64,000 bases of DNA. It comes from Tsuneonella flava (lineage in GTDB: Bacteria; Pseudomonadota; Alphaproteobacteria; Sphingomonadales; Sphingomonadaceae). Positions 16,910 to 25,480 of the stretch are shown in pieces. Both the position numbers and the translations under genes were made by a program. The stretch spans positions 124,001 to 188,000 of the forward strand of contig NZ_PHSO01000004.1 of assembly GCF_002870965.1 (NCBI RefSeq), given 5' to 3'. Each line of letters opens with the position of its first letter. Position 1 is the first letter of the stretch. A model generated the notes under the pieces. That model was not told the origin of the DNA. It was given only the letters and a program-made list of their open reading frames with translations, and searched no databases.

Positions 16910-18494
16910 AAGCACGTCGGGTGTTGTCCTGAGTATTGCCCTGATAGTCGCCGGGTGCACCGCGAATCCACCTGAGCCGGATTTGCGGGAGAAAGCGTTG
17001 ACTGCTCTGAATGACGGCGATGGGGTCGGTGCCGAGCTCGCCTTGCGCGAAGCCCTTGATGAAGGTGCGCCAAAATCATTGCTAGCGCCTTATTTTGGTG
17101 AAGCAGAGATTTTGCAGGGCAATCTTCTGGAAGCGCATCAGTGGCTGGATAGCGAGAATTTTGCGCCGGAATCACGGACTCATGGGCTGCACATGCGCGG
17201 TCGGCTCGCAATGATGGAAGGAGACCTCGATCTAGCGAACCGCGCCCTTTCTCAAGCAGTGAGGGGCCATCCGCAAGATCCTGAATTGTGGGTCGATCTT
17301 GGACGATTGCGCTATCGCGTAGGGAAACAAACAGGTGCCATTGCAGCCTCGAAAGAGGCGCTGCGGATCGGACCAAATAATCCTGCTGCATTGCTTTTCC
17401 GTGGGCAACTCGTACGGGACGCGGAGGGGATGGCCGCTGCACTGCCGTTGTTGGAACGAGGGCTGCAGTTTGCGCCTGAGAGCGTTCTTCTATTGTCCGA
17501 ATATGCGGCAACTCTAGGGGAATTGGGCCGGGCCCAGGAAATGCTCACGGTGCTTCATCGGCTTGCTGTACGTGGTCCGGCCAACCAGCAGATGTTCTTT
17601 CTTCAGGCCGTGCTCGCGGCAAGGGCGGGAAACTACGAACTGGCAAGAACTTTGCTTCAACGCAGTGGCGATCTGGATCGTCAGATGCCGGCTGCAATCC
17701 TCTTGCTTGGCGCGATCGATCTTGAAAACGGCAACTATGCAAGTGCTGCACAAGGGTTTGACCGGCTATTGCGTATGCAACCTAGCAATCAGCGGGTGCA
17801 ATTTCTTCTGGCACGATCGCTGAAACTCGGCGGACACAATCGAGAACTGGTTGCTCGATTCGCAGATCACGCGGATGCGCCGTATATGGCGATGATCGTC
17901 GGGCGGGCATACGAAGAATTGGGTCAGCGCGAAAAGGCCGCGGAATTTCTTGATCGCGCGAACCGTCCATATGCGATGAGCGTGCGGATATTACCGGCTG
18001 ATCGCGATGTCTCTGCCGATGATCTGGTCAGTATTACCGACGGCCCGTCAATCGTCTCTCGGATACGGGTATTGTTGGCTGCGGGGCAAGTGGATGGCGC
18101 TCGGTCGCAAGCGAATGCGTTTCTCCAGCGGTTTCCGGAATCTTCCGACGCAAAGACGCTCGCGGGCGATGTGGCGCTTGCAGCGGGCGATTATTCTCAG
18201 GCGACCAGATTTTACGATAAGGCTGCGGTAGTTCGACGCCCTTGGCCACTAACGATACGTATGGCTTACGCATTGATCGAGCAGGGACGCGAAGCGGATG
18301 CTGCAAGGTTGATTGCGGATCATCTTCGGGGGGAGCCAAACAACGCCGAAGCCGCAGCATTGCTGGCGCGATGGAATTACCTGCGTGGGGACATAGTCCA
18401 TTCGCGGTTATTGCTGAGGTATGCTTTCCAGCAAGGTTTGGCGAACGATCCGCAATTAGGTGATCTGAAAATGAAGCTAGCGCAGCGCCCCTAA
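16893..18494 (+). CDS. prsT: PEP-CTERM-system TPR-repeat lipoprotein PrsT-like
   Basis: Lipoprotein of 533 residues with a short signal peptide and lipobox ending at Cys22 (ALIVAGC). It is followed by a chain of tetratricopeptide repeats through nearly the whole length (for instance DPELWVDLGRLRYRVGKQTGAI, NPAALLFRGQLV, SSDAKTLAGDVALAAGDYSQAT). TPR lipoproteins of this kind accompany PrsK/PrsR and exosortase A loci and are thought to scaffold envelope or EPS assembly. It overlaps prsR by 17 bases, completing the prsK-prsR-prsT operon. No exosortase or PEP-CTERM substrate gene is seen within the window. Confidence 0.86.
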   Translation: MICNHKSTSGVVLSIALIVAGCTANPPEPDLREKALTALNDGDGVGAELALREALDEGAPKSLLAPYFGEAEILQGNLLEAHQWLDSENFAPESRTHGLHMRGRLAMMEGDLDLANRALSQAVRGHPQDPELWVDLGRLRYRVGKQTGAIAASKEALRIGPNNPAALLFRGQLVRDAEGMAAALPLLERGLQFAPESVLLLSEYAATLGELGRAQEMLTVLHRLAVRGPANQQMFFLQAVLAARAGNYELARTLLQRSGDLDRQMPAAILLLGAIDLENGNYASAAQGFDRLLRMQPSNQRVQFLLARSLKLGGHNRELVARFADHADAPYMAMIVGRAYEELGQREKAAEFLDRANRPYAMSVRILPADRDVSADDLVSITDGPSIVSRIRVLLAAGQVDGARSQANAFLQRFPESSDAKTLAGDVALAAGDYSQATRFYDKAAVVRRPWPLTIRMAYALIEQGREADAARLIADHLRGEPNNAEAAALLARWNYLRGDIVHSRLLLRYAFQQGLANDPQLGDLKMKLAQRP

Positions 18495-18535
18495 ACTATC
18501 GACAAGTATGTGGTGGCTGGGCACAGGACTTTTCT

Positions 18536-19507
18536 ATGATCCGGCGGGCTTTCTCTCATATCGATCTGATGGTGCGGCTTCTGGTGCTTGCCATTGCGTT
18601 GGCGAGCGTTTTGCCTGCGACCGGGCGCGGATATTTGATCGCACAAAGTGTATCGAATGCTGCGATCTTCCTGCTCTTTCTCCTTAACGGTCTGCGTTTG
18701 CCACGGACTGAGGTATTGCGAGGCATATCGCATTGGCAATTTCTTTTACCACTGACGGTATGGTGCTTCGGCGCAATGGCTGTCGCCGGAAAAGGATTCG
18801 CGAGTGTGGTTGACAGCACTCTTCCACCGACAGTTGCATTAGGGTTGCTCTATCTTGGGGCGCTTCCCTCTACCGTTCAATCCGCCACAGCATATTCGTC
18901 GCTCGCTGGGGGGAATGTTGCAAATTCGGTGATTGCTGCAGCGCTGCTCAATATCCTGGGAGTTTTCGTAACTGTTCCGATCATCTCTTTGCTTGGCGGT
19001 GGAGCGGGCATCTCGCTCGGCGCGGATGGATTATTGAAAGTGGCCCTAATTCTGGTTCTGCCATTTGCCATTGGCCAGCTCTTGCAGAACCGAGCGAAAG
19101 GCTGGATTGTCGCACATCGCGACATCGTCACCTGGATGGATCGCATTTCTATTGCAGTGGCCGTCTATGTCGCGTTTTCGGGCGCTGTGTCGCAAGGCCT
19201 GTGGAGCAAAGTTGGGCTAGGCGATTGGGCGGTTTTGCTTGCGGTAGTGACTGGCTTTCTACTTCTGGGTTTTGGCGGATCGTGGCTATGTTCACGATTG
19301 TTGGGCCTGAACCGACCGGATCGAATCGCCTTTTTGTTTGCCGGTGCCCACAAAAGCGTGGCTATGGGAGCGCCGCTGGCGGCAGTTCTGTTTCCTCCTG
19401 CAGTTGCAGGAATGGTTCTACTGCCGTTGCTGACATATCATCTTCTGCAACTTGTGGTGTCCGCACCGCTGGCTAACGTTCTGGCGCGCGATCCGAATGT
19501 CGGTTGA
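18536..19507 (+). CDS. Bile acid:sodium symporter family (SBF-like) transporter
   Basis: Membrane protein of 323 residues with about ten hydrophobic segments and little soluble sequence. The stretch YLGALPSTVQSATAYSSLAGGN and the later FAGAHKSVAMGAPLAAVLF match the conserved crossover motifs of the SBF-like (YfeH/P7-type) branch. Vertebrate relatives carry bile acids; bacterial substrates are mostly unknown, so none is claimed. It follows prsT by 41 bases on the same strand and could be read through from that operon. Its 3' end overlaps the convergent DUF475 gene by 35 bases. Confidence 0.85.
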   Translation: MIRRAFSHIDLMVRLLVLAIALASVLPATGRGYLIAQSVSNAAIFLLFLLNGLRLPRTEVLRGISHWQFLLPLTVWCFGAMAVAGKGFASVVDSTLPPTVALGLLYLGALPSTVQSATAYSSLAGGNVANSVIAAALLNILGVFVTVPIISLLGGGAGISLGADGLLKVALILVLPFAIGQLLQNRAKGWIVAHRDIVTWMDRISIAVAVYVAFSGAVSQGLWSKVGLGDWAVLLAVVTGFLLLGFGGSWLCSRLLGLNRPDRIAFLFAGAHKSVAMGAPLAAVLFPPAVAGMVLLPLLTYHLLQLVVSAPLANVLARDPNVG

Positions 19508-20522
19508 AACGGATCGACCACCACAAGGACAGGCCAATCAGGATCGCTCCGATTAAACCAGTTACTGCTTCCGGGATATGATATCGGGCTGAGGCCAACA
19601 TAATAACGCCAAGAGCGAGGATGGCCCAGAACGCGCCATGTTCAAGATATCGATACTCGGCCAGAGTTCCTTTCTGAACCAGCATAATTGTCATAGAGCG
19701 TACGAACATCGCGCCGATCGACAGACCCAATGCGATGATCACCATATTGTTGGATAGAGCAAACGCACCAATCACTCCATCGAAGCTGAACGAACTGTCG
19801 AGCACCTGCAGATAGAGAAACCCCCCAAGACCGGATGCAACGGTCACGCCCCGTAAACGGGCTGCTTCTTCGCGCATTTCCAGCCAGGTGCTGATGCCTT
19901 CAACCACAACAAATGCGATAGTCCCGAAAATGCCTGCAATCAGGAAAGTCAGCGCGTCACTATCCGGCAGCAGCAACGAAATGCCAAACATTGTCAGCAG
20001 GAGCAGTGCGATCTCGACCGCAGGAATATGAGAGAACCGCGAGAGCCACTCTTCTATCTGGCGAATCCAGTGAATGTCCTTGTCCTTGTCGAAAAAGAAC
20101 TTTGAGCCAACCAGACACAGGAATGCGCCGCCAAAGCCCGCTATGCCGACATGGGCGCTGGACACGATCCGCTCGTATTCGACCGGCTGACCCAGCGACA
20201 GCTTGATTGCATCGACAGGGCCGAGACCTGCCGCAATAGCGACGATTGCCAGCGGAAACGCCACTCGCATACCGAAGACAGCGATCGCCATCCCCCACGT
20301 GAGGAAGCGTCTCTGCCAGATTTCATCCATGTCTTCGAGGACGGTCGCATTCACCACTGCGTTATCGAAACTCAGCGAGACCTCGAGGACGGAGAGAACC
20401 GCGATGATCCATAGGATCTGAGCGACGCCAGCTACGCTGCCCGTACTTTCCCACCCATACCATGCACCAATTGCCATGCAGACAAAGGTGAAGGCTGCAG
20501 AGCCTTTGAAATATCGCATCAT
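19473..20522 (-). CDS. DUF475/TerC-like integral membrane protein
   Basis: Membrane protein of about 349 residues with some nine hydrophobic segments. Conserved pieces are LEVSLSFDNAVVNATVLEDM near the N-terminus and SFSFDGVIGAFALSNN in the second half. The acidic-Asn (SFDN / SFDG..A) motifs are shared with TerC-type putative metal-ion exporters, so a role in metal homeostasis is likely but untested. I start at MMRYFKGSAAF (20522), 22 bases after the panB stop; the frame stays open into panB but that part has no family resemblance. It appears co-transcribed with panB. Confidence 0.82.
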   Translation of the reverse strand: MMRYFKGSAAFTFVCMAIGAWYGWESTGSVAGVAQILWIIAVLSVLEVSLSFDNAVVNATVLEDMDEIWQRRFLTWGMAIAVFGMRVAFPLAIVAIAAGLGPVDAIKLSLGQPVEYERIVSSAHVGIAGFGGAFLCLVGSKFFFDKDKDIHWIRQIEEWLSRFSHIPAVEIALLLLTMFGISLLLPDSDALTFLIAGIFGTIAFVVVEGISTWLEMREEAARLRGVTVASGLGGFLYLQVLDSSFSFDGVIGAFALSNNMVIIALGLSIGAMFVRSMTIMLVQKGTLAEYRYLEHGAFWAILALGVIMLASARYHIPEAVTGLIGAILIGLSLWWSIRFNRHSDRAPER

Positions 20523-20544
20523 TGAGTCAGTTGTCCGAGCGTGA

Positions 20545-21417
20545 TTATGATTTGGGCTGGTAGGTCTGATCTTCGCTGGGGAAAGTCCTGTCACGCACTT
20601 CTGCAGCGTATTGAGCGACGGCGGCGGTGATCACCTCGGCCATGTTTTCATAGCGTTTGACGAAGCGTGGTACGCGGTCGAACATGCCGAGCATATCTTC
20701 GGTAACCAGTACCTGACCATCGCATTGGTCCGATCCACCGATCCCAATGGTGGGAATCTCAAGGGACTGGCTAAGGGCGATGGCGATTGGTTCGATCACG
20801 CCTTCGACCACCACGCCAAAGGCGCCTGCATTCTGCACGGCCTGCCCATCGGCCATGATCTTTGCATGTTCTTCCTGACTGCGGCCACGGGCGCCATAGC
20901 CCCCCAGAGCGTTGACCGCTTGAGGAGTCAGGCCGACATGGCCCATAACCGGGATGCCGCGCTGGCACAGGAATGAGATCGTTTCGGCCATTGCTTCGCC
21001 GCCTTCCAGCTTGACTGCGGCACAGCCGGTTTCCGCCATGATCTTGCTGGCGTTTTCGAAAGCTTGTTGCGGAGATGCCTCGTACGATCCGAACGGCATA
21101 TCGACGATCACCACCGAATGATATGATCCGCGTACCACGGCGGCGCCATGGGCGATCATCATGTCGAGGGTTACCTGCAGGGTTGATGGCAGGCCATAGA
21201 TCACTTGCCCAAGAGAATCCCCGACCAATAAAATGTCGCAGTGTTCATCCAGCAACTGCGCCATGCGCGCTGTGTAAGCGGTCAACATGACAAGCGGTTC
21301 TTTGGTTTTGCCGTCAGCCTTACGTGCCTGAATTTTGGGCACAGTCAGGCGCCGCATCGGCTGCGGTGTGGGATTGGCGCGACTGGTCGCGGTGTCGAGC
21401 TGGAAAGTAGTGGACAT
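20545..21417 (-). CDS. panB: 3-methyl-2-oxobutanoate hydroxymethyltransferase
   Basis: Transfers a hydroxymethyl group from methylene-tetrahydrofolate to 2-oxoisovalerate, the first committed step towards pantothenate and CoA. The 290-residue protein has normal length apart from a short N-terminal extension before VPKIQARK. Conserved segments include MLTAYTARMAQLLDE, LLVGDSLGQVIYG, VIVDMPFGSY, AAVKLEGG, VMGHVGLTPQ and IGIGGS, covering the magnesium and substrate-binding residues. The DUF475 gene follows directly. panC and panD are not in this window; coaD, a later CoA-pathway gene, is at 50310. Confidence 0.96.
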   Translation of the reverse strand: MSTTFQLDTATSRANPTPQPMRRLTVPKIQARKADGKTKEPLVMLTAYTARMAQLLDEHCDILLVGDSLGQVIYGLPSTLQVTLDMMIAHGAAVVRGSYHSVVIVDMPFGSYEASPQQAFENASKIMAETGCAAVKLEGGEAMAETISFLCQRGIPVMGHVGLTPQAVNALGGYGARGRSQEEHAKIMADGQAVQNAGAFGVVVEGVIEPIAIALSQSLEIPTIGIGGSDQCDGQVLVTEDMLGMFDRVPRFVKRYENMAEVITAAVAQYAAEVRDRTFPSEDQTYQPKS

Positions 21418-21557
21418 ACGAAAGGTTCCTAGCCGGGCAAGATTAGCGGGGGAAGCCTTGAGATTATTTCTTGCCTTGAAGCGGTGCGGCGTTAGCTTTC
21501 AGTTCCATGACAGGTGAGGGGCAGGGCGCACCTCCGCTGCTAAGGGGATTCGGATCA

Positions 21558-23135
21558 ATGATCCTAGATCGCATCAAACCGCTGGACGCCATTTTGGCGA
21601 CGGCGGAAAAGAAATCGCTTAATCGTACTCTTGGTTGGTTCCAGCTGATGCTGTTCGGCATCGGCTGCGTTATCGGCACGGGTATTTTTGTACTTACGTC
21701 TGCCGGGGCTCAAAAGGCCGGGCCCGGGCTCATGCTTGCTTTCGCCATTGCGGGCGCGGTGTGTATCGTTGCGGCGCTCTGCTATGCAGAAATTGCCGCA
21801 ATGGTGCCTGTTGCCGGGTCGGCATATACTTACAGTTACGCGACAATGGGGGAATTCCTCGCGTGGACTGTGGGTTGGGCACTTATCATGGAATATGCCA
21901 TCGCTGCAGCGGCGGTGTCGGTCGGTTGGTCCGGCTATTTCAGTGGTACCTTCCTGAATGAATTGTTCGGGGTGCAGTTGCCGCCATGGCTGGCAGCAGG
22001 TCCGCTTGCGCTTGGGGGCGCGCCAGGTGGTTTGATTAATCTTCCCGCGTTGCTGATTGCATTGCTGGTGACTGGTCTGCTTATTATCGGAACGAGCGAG
22101 AGCGCCAAGTTCAACGCCATTCTCGTTGCCATCAAAGTGACTGCGCTGACGGCATTCGTTGCCTTGACGCTGACAAGCCCGCATTTCGATACTGCGCGTT
22201 TCAATCCTTTTCTTCCCGCCGGTGTTTTTGGCGGTTGGGGGACTGGCGTAGGTGCGGTTGGGGCCGCTGCGACGATTTTCTTCGCTTATGTCGGCTTCGA
22301 TGCTGTTTCGACAGCCGCCGAAGAAACCAAAAACCCACAGCGCAACGTGCCGATCGGGCTGGTCGGATCGCTGCTGTTTTGCACGGTGTTCTACATTCTG
22401 GTGGCTGCCGGTGCAGTTGGCACGATCGGCGGTCAACCGATTATGGGGCCAGGCGGGGTTCCGTTCCCGGCGGGGTCGGAAGAGCTCGCCCGTCAGTGCG
22501 CTATGCCACAACATGCTGGCGCGCTCGTCTGTTCGAACGAGGCGCTGGCTCACGTTCTGAGGGAAATCGGTTTCTCCGGTATCGGCAATATGCTCGGTAT
22601 CGCAGCTTTCCTCGCGCTACCTTCGGTTATCCTTGTTCTGATTTTCGGCCAGACGCGCATTTTCTTTGTGATGGCGCGTGATGGGTTGCTGCCTGAAAAG
22701 CTCAGTTCGGTGCATCCCAAATATAAGACACCGCATGTCGTTACGCTGTTAACTGGCGGTGTAGTCGCTTTGGGAGCTGCGTTTTTCCCGGTAGGTAAGC
22801 TGGCCGATATCTCGAATGCCGGAACTCTCTATGCCTTTATGATGGTGGCATTTGCTGTGTTGATCCTGCGTAAGCGTGATCCTCAGCGGCAGCGGGCGTT
22901 CCGTGTGCCTGCGGTTTGGGTAGTCGCACCGATCACAATCGTGGGTTGTGTGTTCCTATTCCTCAATCTTCCGATTGATGCGATGTTGTTCCTGCCGGGC
23001 TGGGGTGCACTGGGGGTTATTATCTATTTCCTCTACAGCCGTCATAACAGCCATCTGGGCCGCGGTATTGTCGAGGTGGTGGATGATATCGAAGGCGATG
23101 AAACATCCATTCCGATCAACCCACCCAAGGGCTAA
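21558..23135 (+). CDS. APC-family amino acid permease (cationic amino acid transporter-like)
   Basis: Secondary transporter of about 525 residues with 12 or more hydrophobic segments. The APC signature GIGCVIGTGIFVLTSAGAQKAGPG lies in the first membrane span, and FFAYVGFDAVSTAAEETKNPQRNVP marks the sixth span and loop, as in CAT/YhdG-type permeases. The substrate is likely a cationic or neutral amino acid; nothing nearby narrows it. I start at MILDRIKPLDAIL because AAGGGG lies about 10 bases upstream and homologs begin so. An in-frame start 51 bases earlier is less likely. A terminator follows 24 bases after the stop. Confidence 0.9.
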   Translation: MILDRIKPLDAILATAEKKSLNRTLGWFQLMLFGIGCVIGTGIFVLTSAGAQKAGPGLMLAFAIAGAVCIVAALCYAEIAAMVPVAGSAYTYSYATMGEFLAWTVGWALIMEYAIAAAAVSVGWSGYFSGTFLNELFGVQLPPWLAAGPLALGGAPGGLINLPALLIALLVTGLLIIGTSESAKFNAILVAIKVTALTAFVALTLTSPHFDTARFNPFLPAGVFGGWGTGVGAVGAAATIFFAYVGFDAVSTAAEETKNPQRNVPIGLVGSLLFCTVFYILVAAGAVGTIGGQPIMGPGGVPFPAGSEELARQCAMPQHAGALVCSNEALAHVLREIGFSGIGNMLGIAAFLALPSVILVLIFGQTRIFFVMARDGLLPEKLSSVHPKYKTPHVVTLLTGGVVALGAAFFPVGKLADISNAGTLYAFMMVAFAVLILRKRDPQRQRAFRVPAVWVVAPITIVGCVFLFLNLPIDAMLFLPGWGALGVIIYFLYSRHNSHLGRGIVEVVDDIEGDETSIPINPPKG

Positions 23136-23158
23136 AATCGGATAGGTCGATAAAGCAA

Positions 23159-23192
23159 GGGCCGCTCTCCTTACGGGGCGGCCCTTTTCTTT
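23159..23192 (+). terminator. Intrinsic terminator after the APC permease
   Basis: GGGCCGC at 23159-23165 pairs with GCGGCCC at 23178-23184 around a 12-base loop and is followed by TTTTCTTTT. It ends the permease transcript; the opposite-strand gene stops close by at 23213. Confidence 0.85.
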
Positions 23193-23212
23193 TGGATACT
23201 TGGCTGTTGGCT

Positions 23213-23695
23213 TTAGAGGGTGGTTTCGGTGTGCTTTTCCGCAGCATCTTCTCGGACATCCATGCCCAGAGCCATCTTTGCAGTTGTGAGCAAGCTGAGA
23301 TCGCCGTTCCAGATTTCCGCATCACCGAGATCCATCCTGAGCATAACCAGATTGGGATCGTCCTTACCTCCGGGAAACCATGCTTCGACGAAGTTCGACC
23401 ATTGTTTATCGAGCCGGTCACGGCTTGTCTCGACGCTCAGAACTCCGCTGAAGCGGGCGAACAGATCGTGACCTTTCCCAGTGAAGGTACATATTACACG
23501 GCCTAACTGAGCGAGATGACTTCCTTTTGAAATGAAGAACCAGATCGCGCTGTCGGCATCTTTATCGAGTTGTGCGGTCATGGGCACTGCTTCGCCCGAC
23601 ATGCTTTCCAGTTCGACAAAGACGAAGGGTGAATCAGCCAGAGCATTCCAGAACTTATGCTTCAATTCTTCGGCGTTTCCAGATTTGTATTTCAT
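23213..23695 (-). CDS. Pyridoxamine-5'-phosphate-oxidase-fold protein, general stress protein 26-like
   Basis: Protein of 160 residues with the split-barrel flavin-binding fold. Conserved pieces are FVFVELES, PMTAQLDKDADSAIWFFISKGSH, GKGHDLFARFSGVLSVETSRDRLDKQWSNFVEAWFPGG and LVMLRMDLGDAEIW, typical of the GSP26-like subgroup. Members bind FMN, F420 or haem and are usually induced in stress; no catalytic activity can be named. AAGGAGA precedes the ATG. An exact EcfG-type promoter is located 22 bases upstream of the start, so it very likely belongs to the general stress regulon together with the gene at 11645. Confidence 0.88.
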   Translation of the reverse strand: MKYKSGNAEELKHKFWNALADSPFVFVELESMSGEAVPMTAQLDKDADSAIWFFISKGSHLAQLGRVICTFTGKGHDLFARFSGVLSVETSRDRLDKQWSNFVEAWFPGGKDDPNLVMLRMDLGDAEIWNGDLSLLTTAKMALGMDVREDAAEKHTETTL

Positions 23696-23716
23696 GTTGA
23701 TCTCCTTCCCTCTTTC

Positions 23717-23742
23717 AACGGACCGGATCAGCAGATCGTTCC
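23717..23742 (-). promoter_or_regulatory. EcfG-type general stress promoter
   Basis: On the minus strand GGAAC (23738-23742) and CGTT (23717-23720) are separated by 17 bases, an exact match to the alphaproteobacterial EcfG consensus. It is followed by a short leader with AAGGAGA before the stress-protein start at 23695. Confidence 0.8.
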
Positions 23743-23816
23743 TGTGGGGGGGAGGGTGTCGCGAACGTTATCAGATTGAGGCGCAATAAGAACATATGTG
23801 TCGTTCTTATGCTCCC

Positions 23817-23957
23817 CTACCGCTCATGCATTTTCCGAAGCGGAATTATGCCTTCTGGATAGGCAGAAAAAGGGAACCCGCTCGCAACTGTGGTTCTTCG
23901 GAAAATATGTTGAAGACGGACCATCTGCTCGCCCGTCAGCCAGAACAAATCACTCAT
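23817..23957 (-). pseudogene. IS5-family transposase remnant (N-terminus only)
   Basis: The peptide begins MSDLFWLTGEQMVRLQHIF. It matches the very typical start of IS5-family (IS427-group) transposases, which read M-S-D-L-F-W-L-T-D-E-Q-M. The resemblance ends after about 20 residues, and a stop follows at codon 47, so the DDE catalytic domain is missing. The flanking DNA of this 325-base gap (23696-24021) otherwise holds only the EcfG promoter. I read it as the relic of an insertion sequence lost by deletion. Identification is from memory of the family start. Confidence 0.6.
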
Positions 23958-24021
23958 TCTTCAGGCTCCTCACCGCGAGCCTGAATCTCAGCCGACATCG
24001 CAAATCAATGGGCTGCTGCCC

Positions 24022-24708
24022 CTAGGATTCGATGGAATAACCTGCCCCACGCACGGTTCGCACGGGATCTTTGGTGTTTTCCATCTCGATTGCCTTGCGG
24101 AGCCGCCGGATGTGCACGTCAACTGTCCGCAACTCGATATCGCTGCCAGTGCCCCAGACCCCGTCGAGCAACTGGTTGCGGCTGAACACCCGGCCGGGAT
24201 TTTCCATCAGGAATTTGAGCAGACGATATTCGGTCGGGCCAAGCTGTAGCGCGCGACCGCGTCGCTCCACCCGATGGGCCACCGGGTCCAGCATCAGGTC
24301 GCCCACGGTGATTGATTCACCCGCCAGAGCAGGGCGGATACGCCGCATTACGGCTGCCACGCGGGCCAAAAGCTCTCGCGGAGAGAATGGCTTAGTCAGG
24401 TAATCGTCAGCCCCCGTTTCCAGCCCGCGAATGCGATCGTCTTCCGCTTCGCGCGCGGTCAGCATTATGATGGGAACGTGAGCCGTGGATTTGTCGCGCC
24501 TCAGCCGGCGACAGACCTCAATCCCGCTAGTGCCTTCGATCATCCAATCGAGGATGACGAGATCGGGCACCTCTTCTGCTGCCATTTCCAGCGCCTCGTC
24601 ACCATCGGCGGTGACGCGCACGTCATAGCCTTCGTTGTGGAAGCGGTATTCCAGCAGTTCGGAGAGTGCCTGATCGTCTTCTACAAGCAGTAATTTGGCA
24701 GCAGGCAT
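24022..24708 (-). CDS. phoB: Phosphate regulon response regulator PhoB
   Basis: OmpR-type regulator of 228 residues. The receiver domain has the acidic pair at Glu10-Asp11, phosphoacceptor Asp54 in VILDWMIEG and the conserved Lys in LTKPFSPRELL. The C-terminal winged helix (about 130-225) shows GPTEYRLLKFLMENPGRVFSRNQLLD and RTVDVHIRRLRKAI. It activates genes with PHO boxes under phosphate limitation after phosphorylation by PhoR. It lies 65 bases downstream of phoU on the same strand, last gene of the pst cluster. Confidence 0.96.
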   Translation of the reverse strand: MPAAKLLLVEDDQALSELLEYRFHNEGYDVRVTADGDEALEMAAEEVPDLVILDWMIEGTSGIEVCRRLRRDKSTAHVPIIMLTAREAEDDRIRGLETGADDYLTKPFSPRELLARVAAVMRRIRPALAGESITVGDLMLDPVAHRVERRGRALQLGPTEYRLLKFLMENPGRVFSRNQLLDGVWGTGSDIELRTVDVHIRRLRKAIEMENTKDPVRTVRGAGYSIES

Positions 24709-24773
24709 AACAATGTTTCCCTTGTTGCCCCCTTATGGCACTGCCAAAGTTACATTTTCACGACAAGAACGTG

Positions 24774-25475
24774 TCAATCGCCAGTTTGATGCAAAGGCTC
24801 GCCATCGTCGTCCGCCGGATAGGTGCCGGTGGCGGCAAAGTGGACCATTTCGGCCACGTTGGTCGCATGGTCGCCGATACGTTCGATATTGCGGGCTACG
24901 AACAGCAGCTGGGCCGATGTGGATATGGTCGCAGGGTTTTCGACCATATGGCTGACGAAATTGCGAAATATCGAATCGTAGAAATTGTCGACTTTGGTAT
25001 CGGCCACGATTACCTCTCGCGCCAGCCCGGCATCGCGTGCGGCATATGCGGTCAGGACATCGTGGACCATTTCCGCCGCCAGCTCACCCATCGCAGGCAG
25101 CAGGGTCAGCGGTTCGAATTTCTTGCGATTGTCGATCTTGCGCGCCGCCTTGGCAATGGCCTTCGAGTAATCGCCGATACGCTCCACCACGCCGGCAATT
25201 TTCAGCGCAGCAATCACTTCGCGCAAGTCATCCGCCATCGGCGCGCGCAGAGCGATGATCCGCACGGCGAGCTTGTCTACTTCGGATTCAAGCGCATCGA
25301 TACGCTTGTCGCCCTTGATAACCTGATCGGCCAGCGCGTCGTCACCTTTGACGAGCGCGTCCATTGCGTTGGTCACGGCGGCTTCGGCCAGACCGCCCAT
25401 TTCCGCGATCAGCCCGCGCAGACGGGTAATGTCCTCATCAAACGCCTTTACGGTGTGTTCTGCACCCATGTTCAT
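24774..25475 (-). CDS. phoU: Phosphate signalling protein PhoU
   Basis: Cytoplasmic regulator that links the Pst transporter to PhoR and represses the Pho response when phosphate is plentiful. The 233-residue protein is two tandem three-helix PhoU domains. Metal-binding type motifs occur in each (VERIGDYSKAIAKAARK and IERIGDHATNVAEMV). I choose MNMGAEHTVKAFDEDI at 25475 because TAAGGA, overlapping the pstB stop, lies just upstream. The frame is open far upstream but only as an overlap of pstB. It is translated in series with pstB. Confidence 0.96.
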   Translation of the reverse strand: MNMGAEHTVKAFDEDITRLRGLIAEMGGLAEAAVTNAMDALVKGDDALADQVIKGDKRIDALESEVDKLAVRIIALRAPMADDLREVIAALKIAGVVERIGDYSKAIAKAARKIDNRKKFEPLTLLPAMGELAAEMVHDVLTAYAARDAGLAREVIVADTKVDNFYDSIFRNFVSHMVENPATISTSAQLLFVARNIERIGDHATNVAEMVHFAATGTYPADDDGEPLHQTGD

Positions 25476-25480
25476 GTTCC

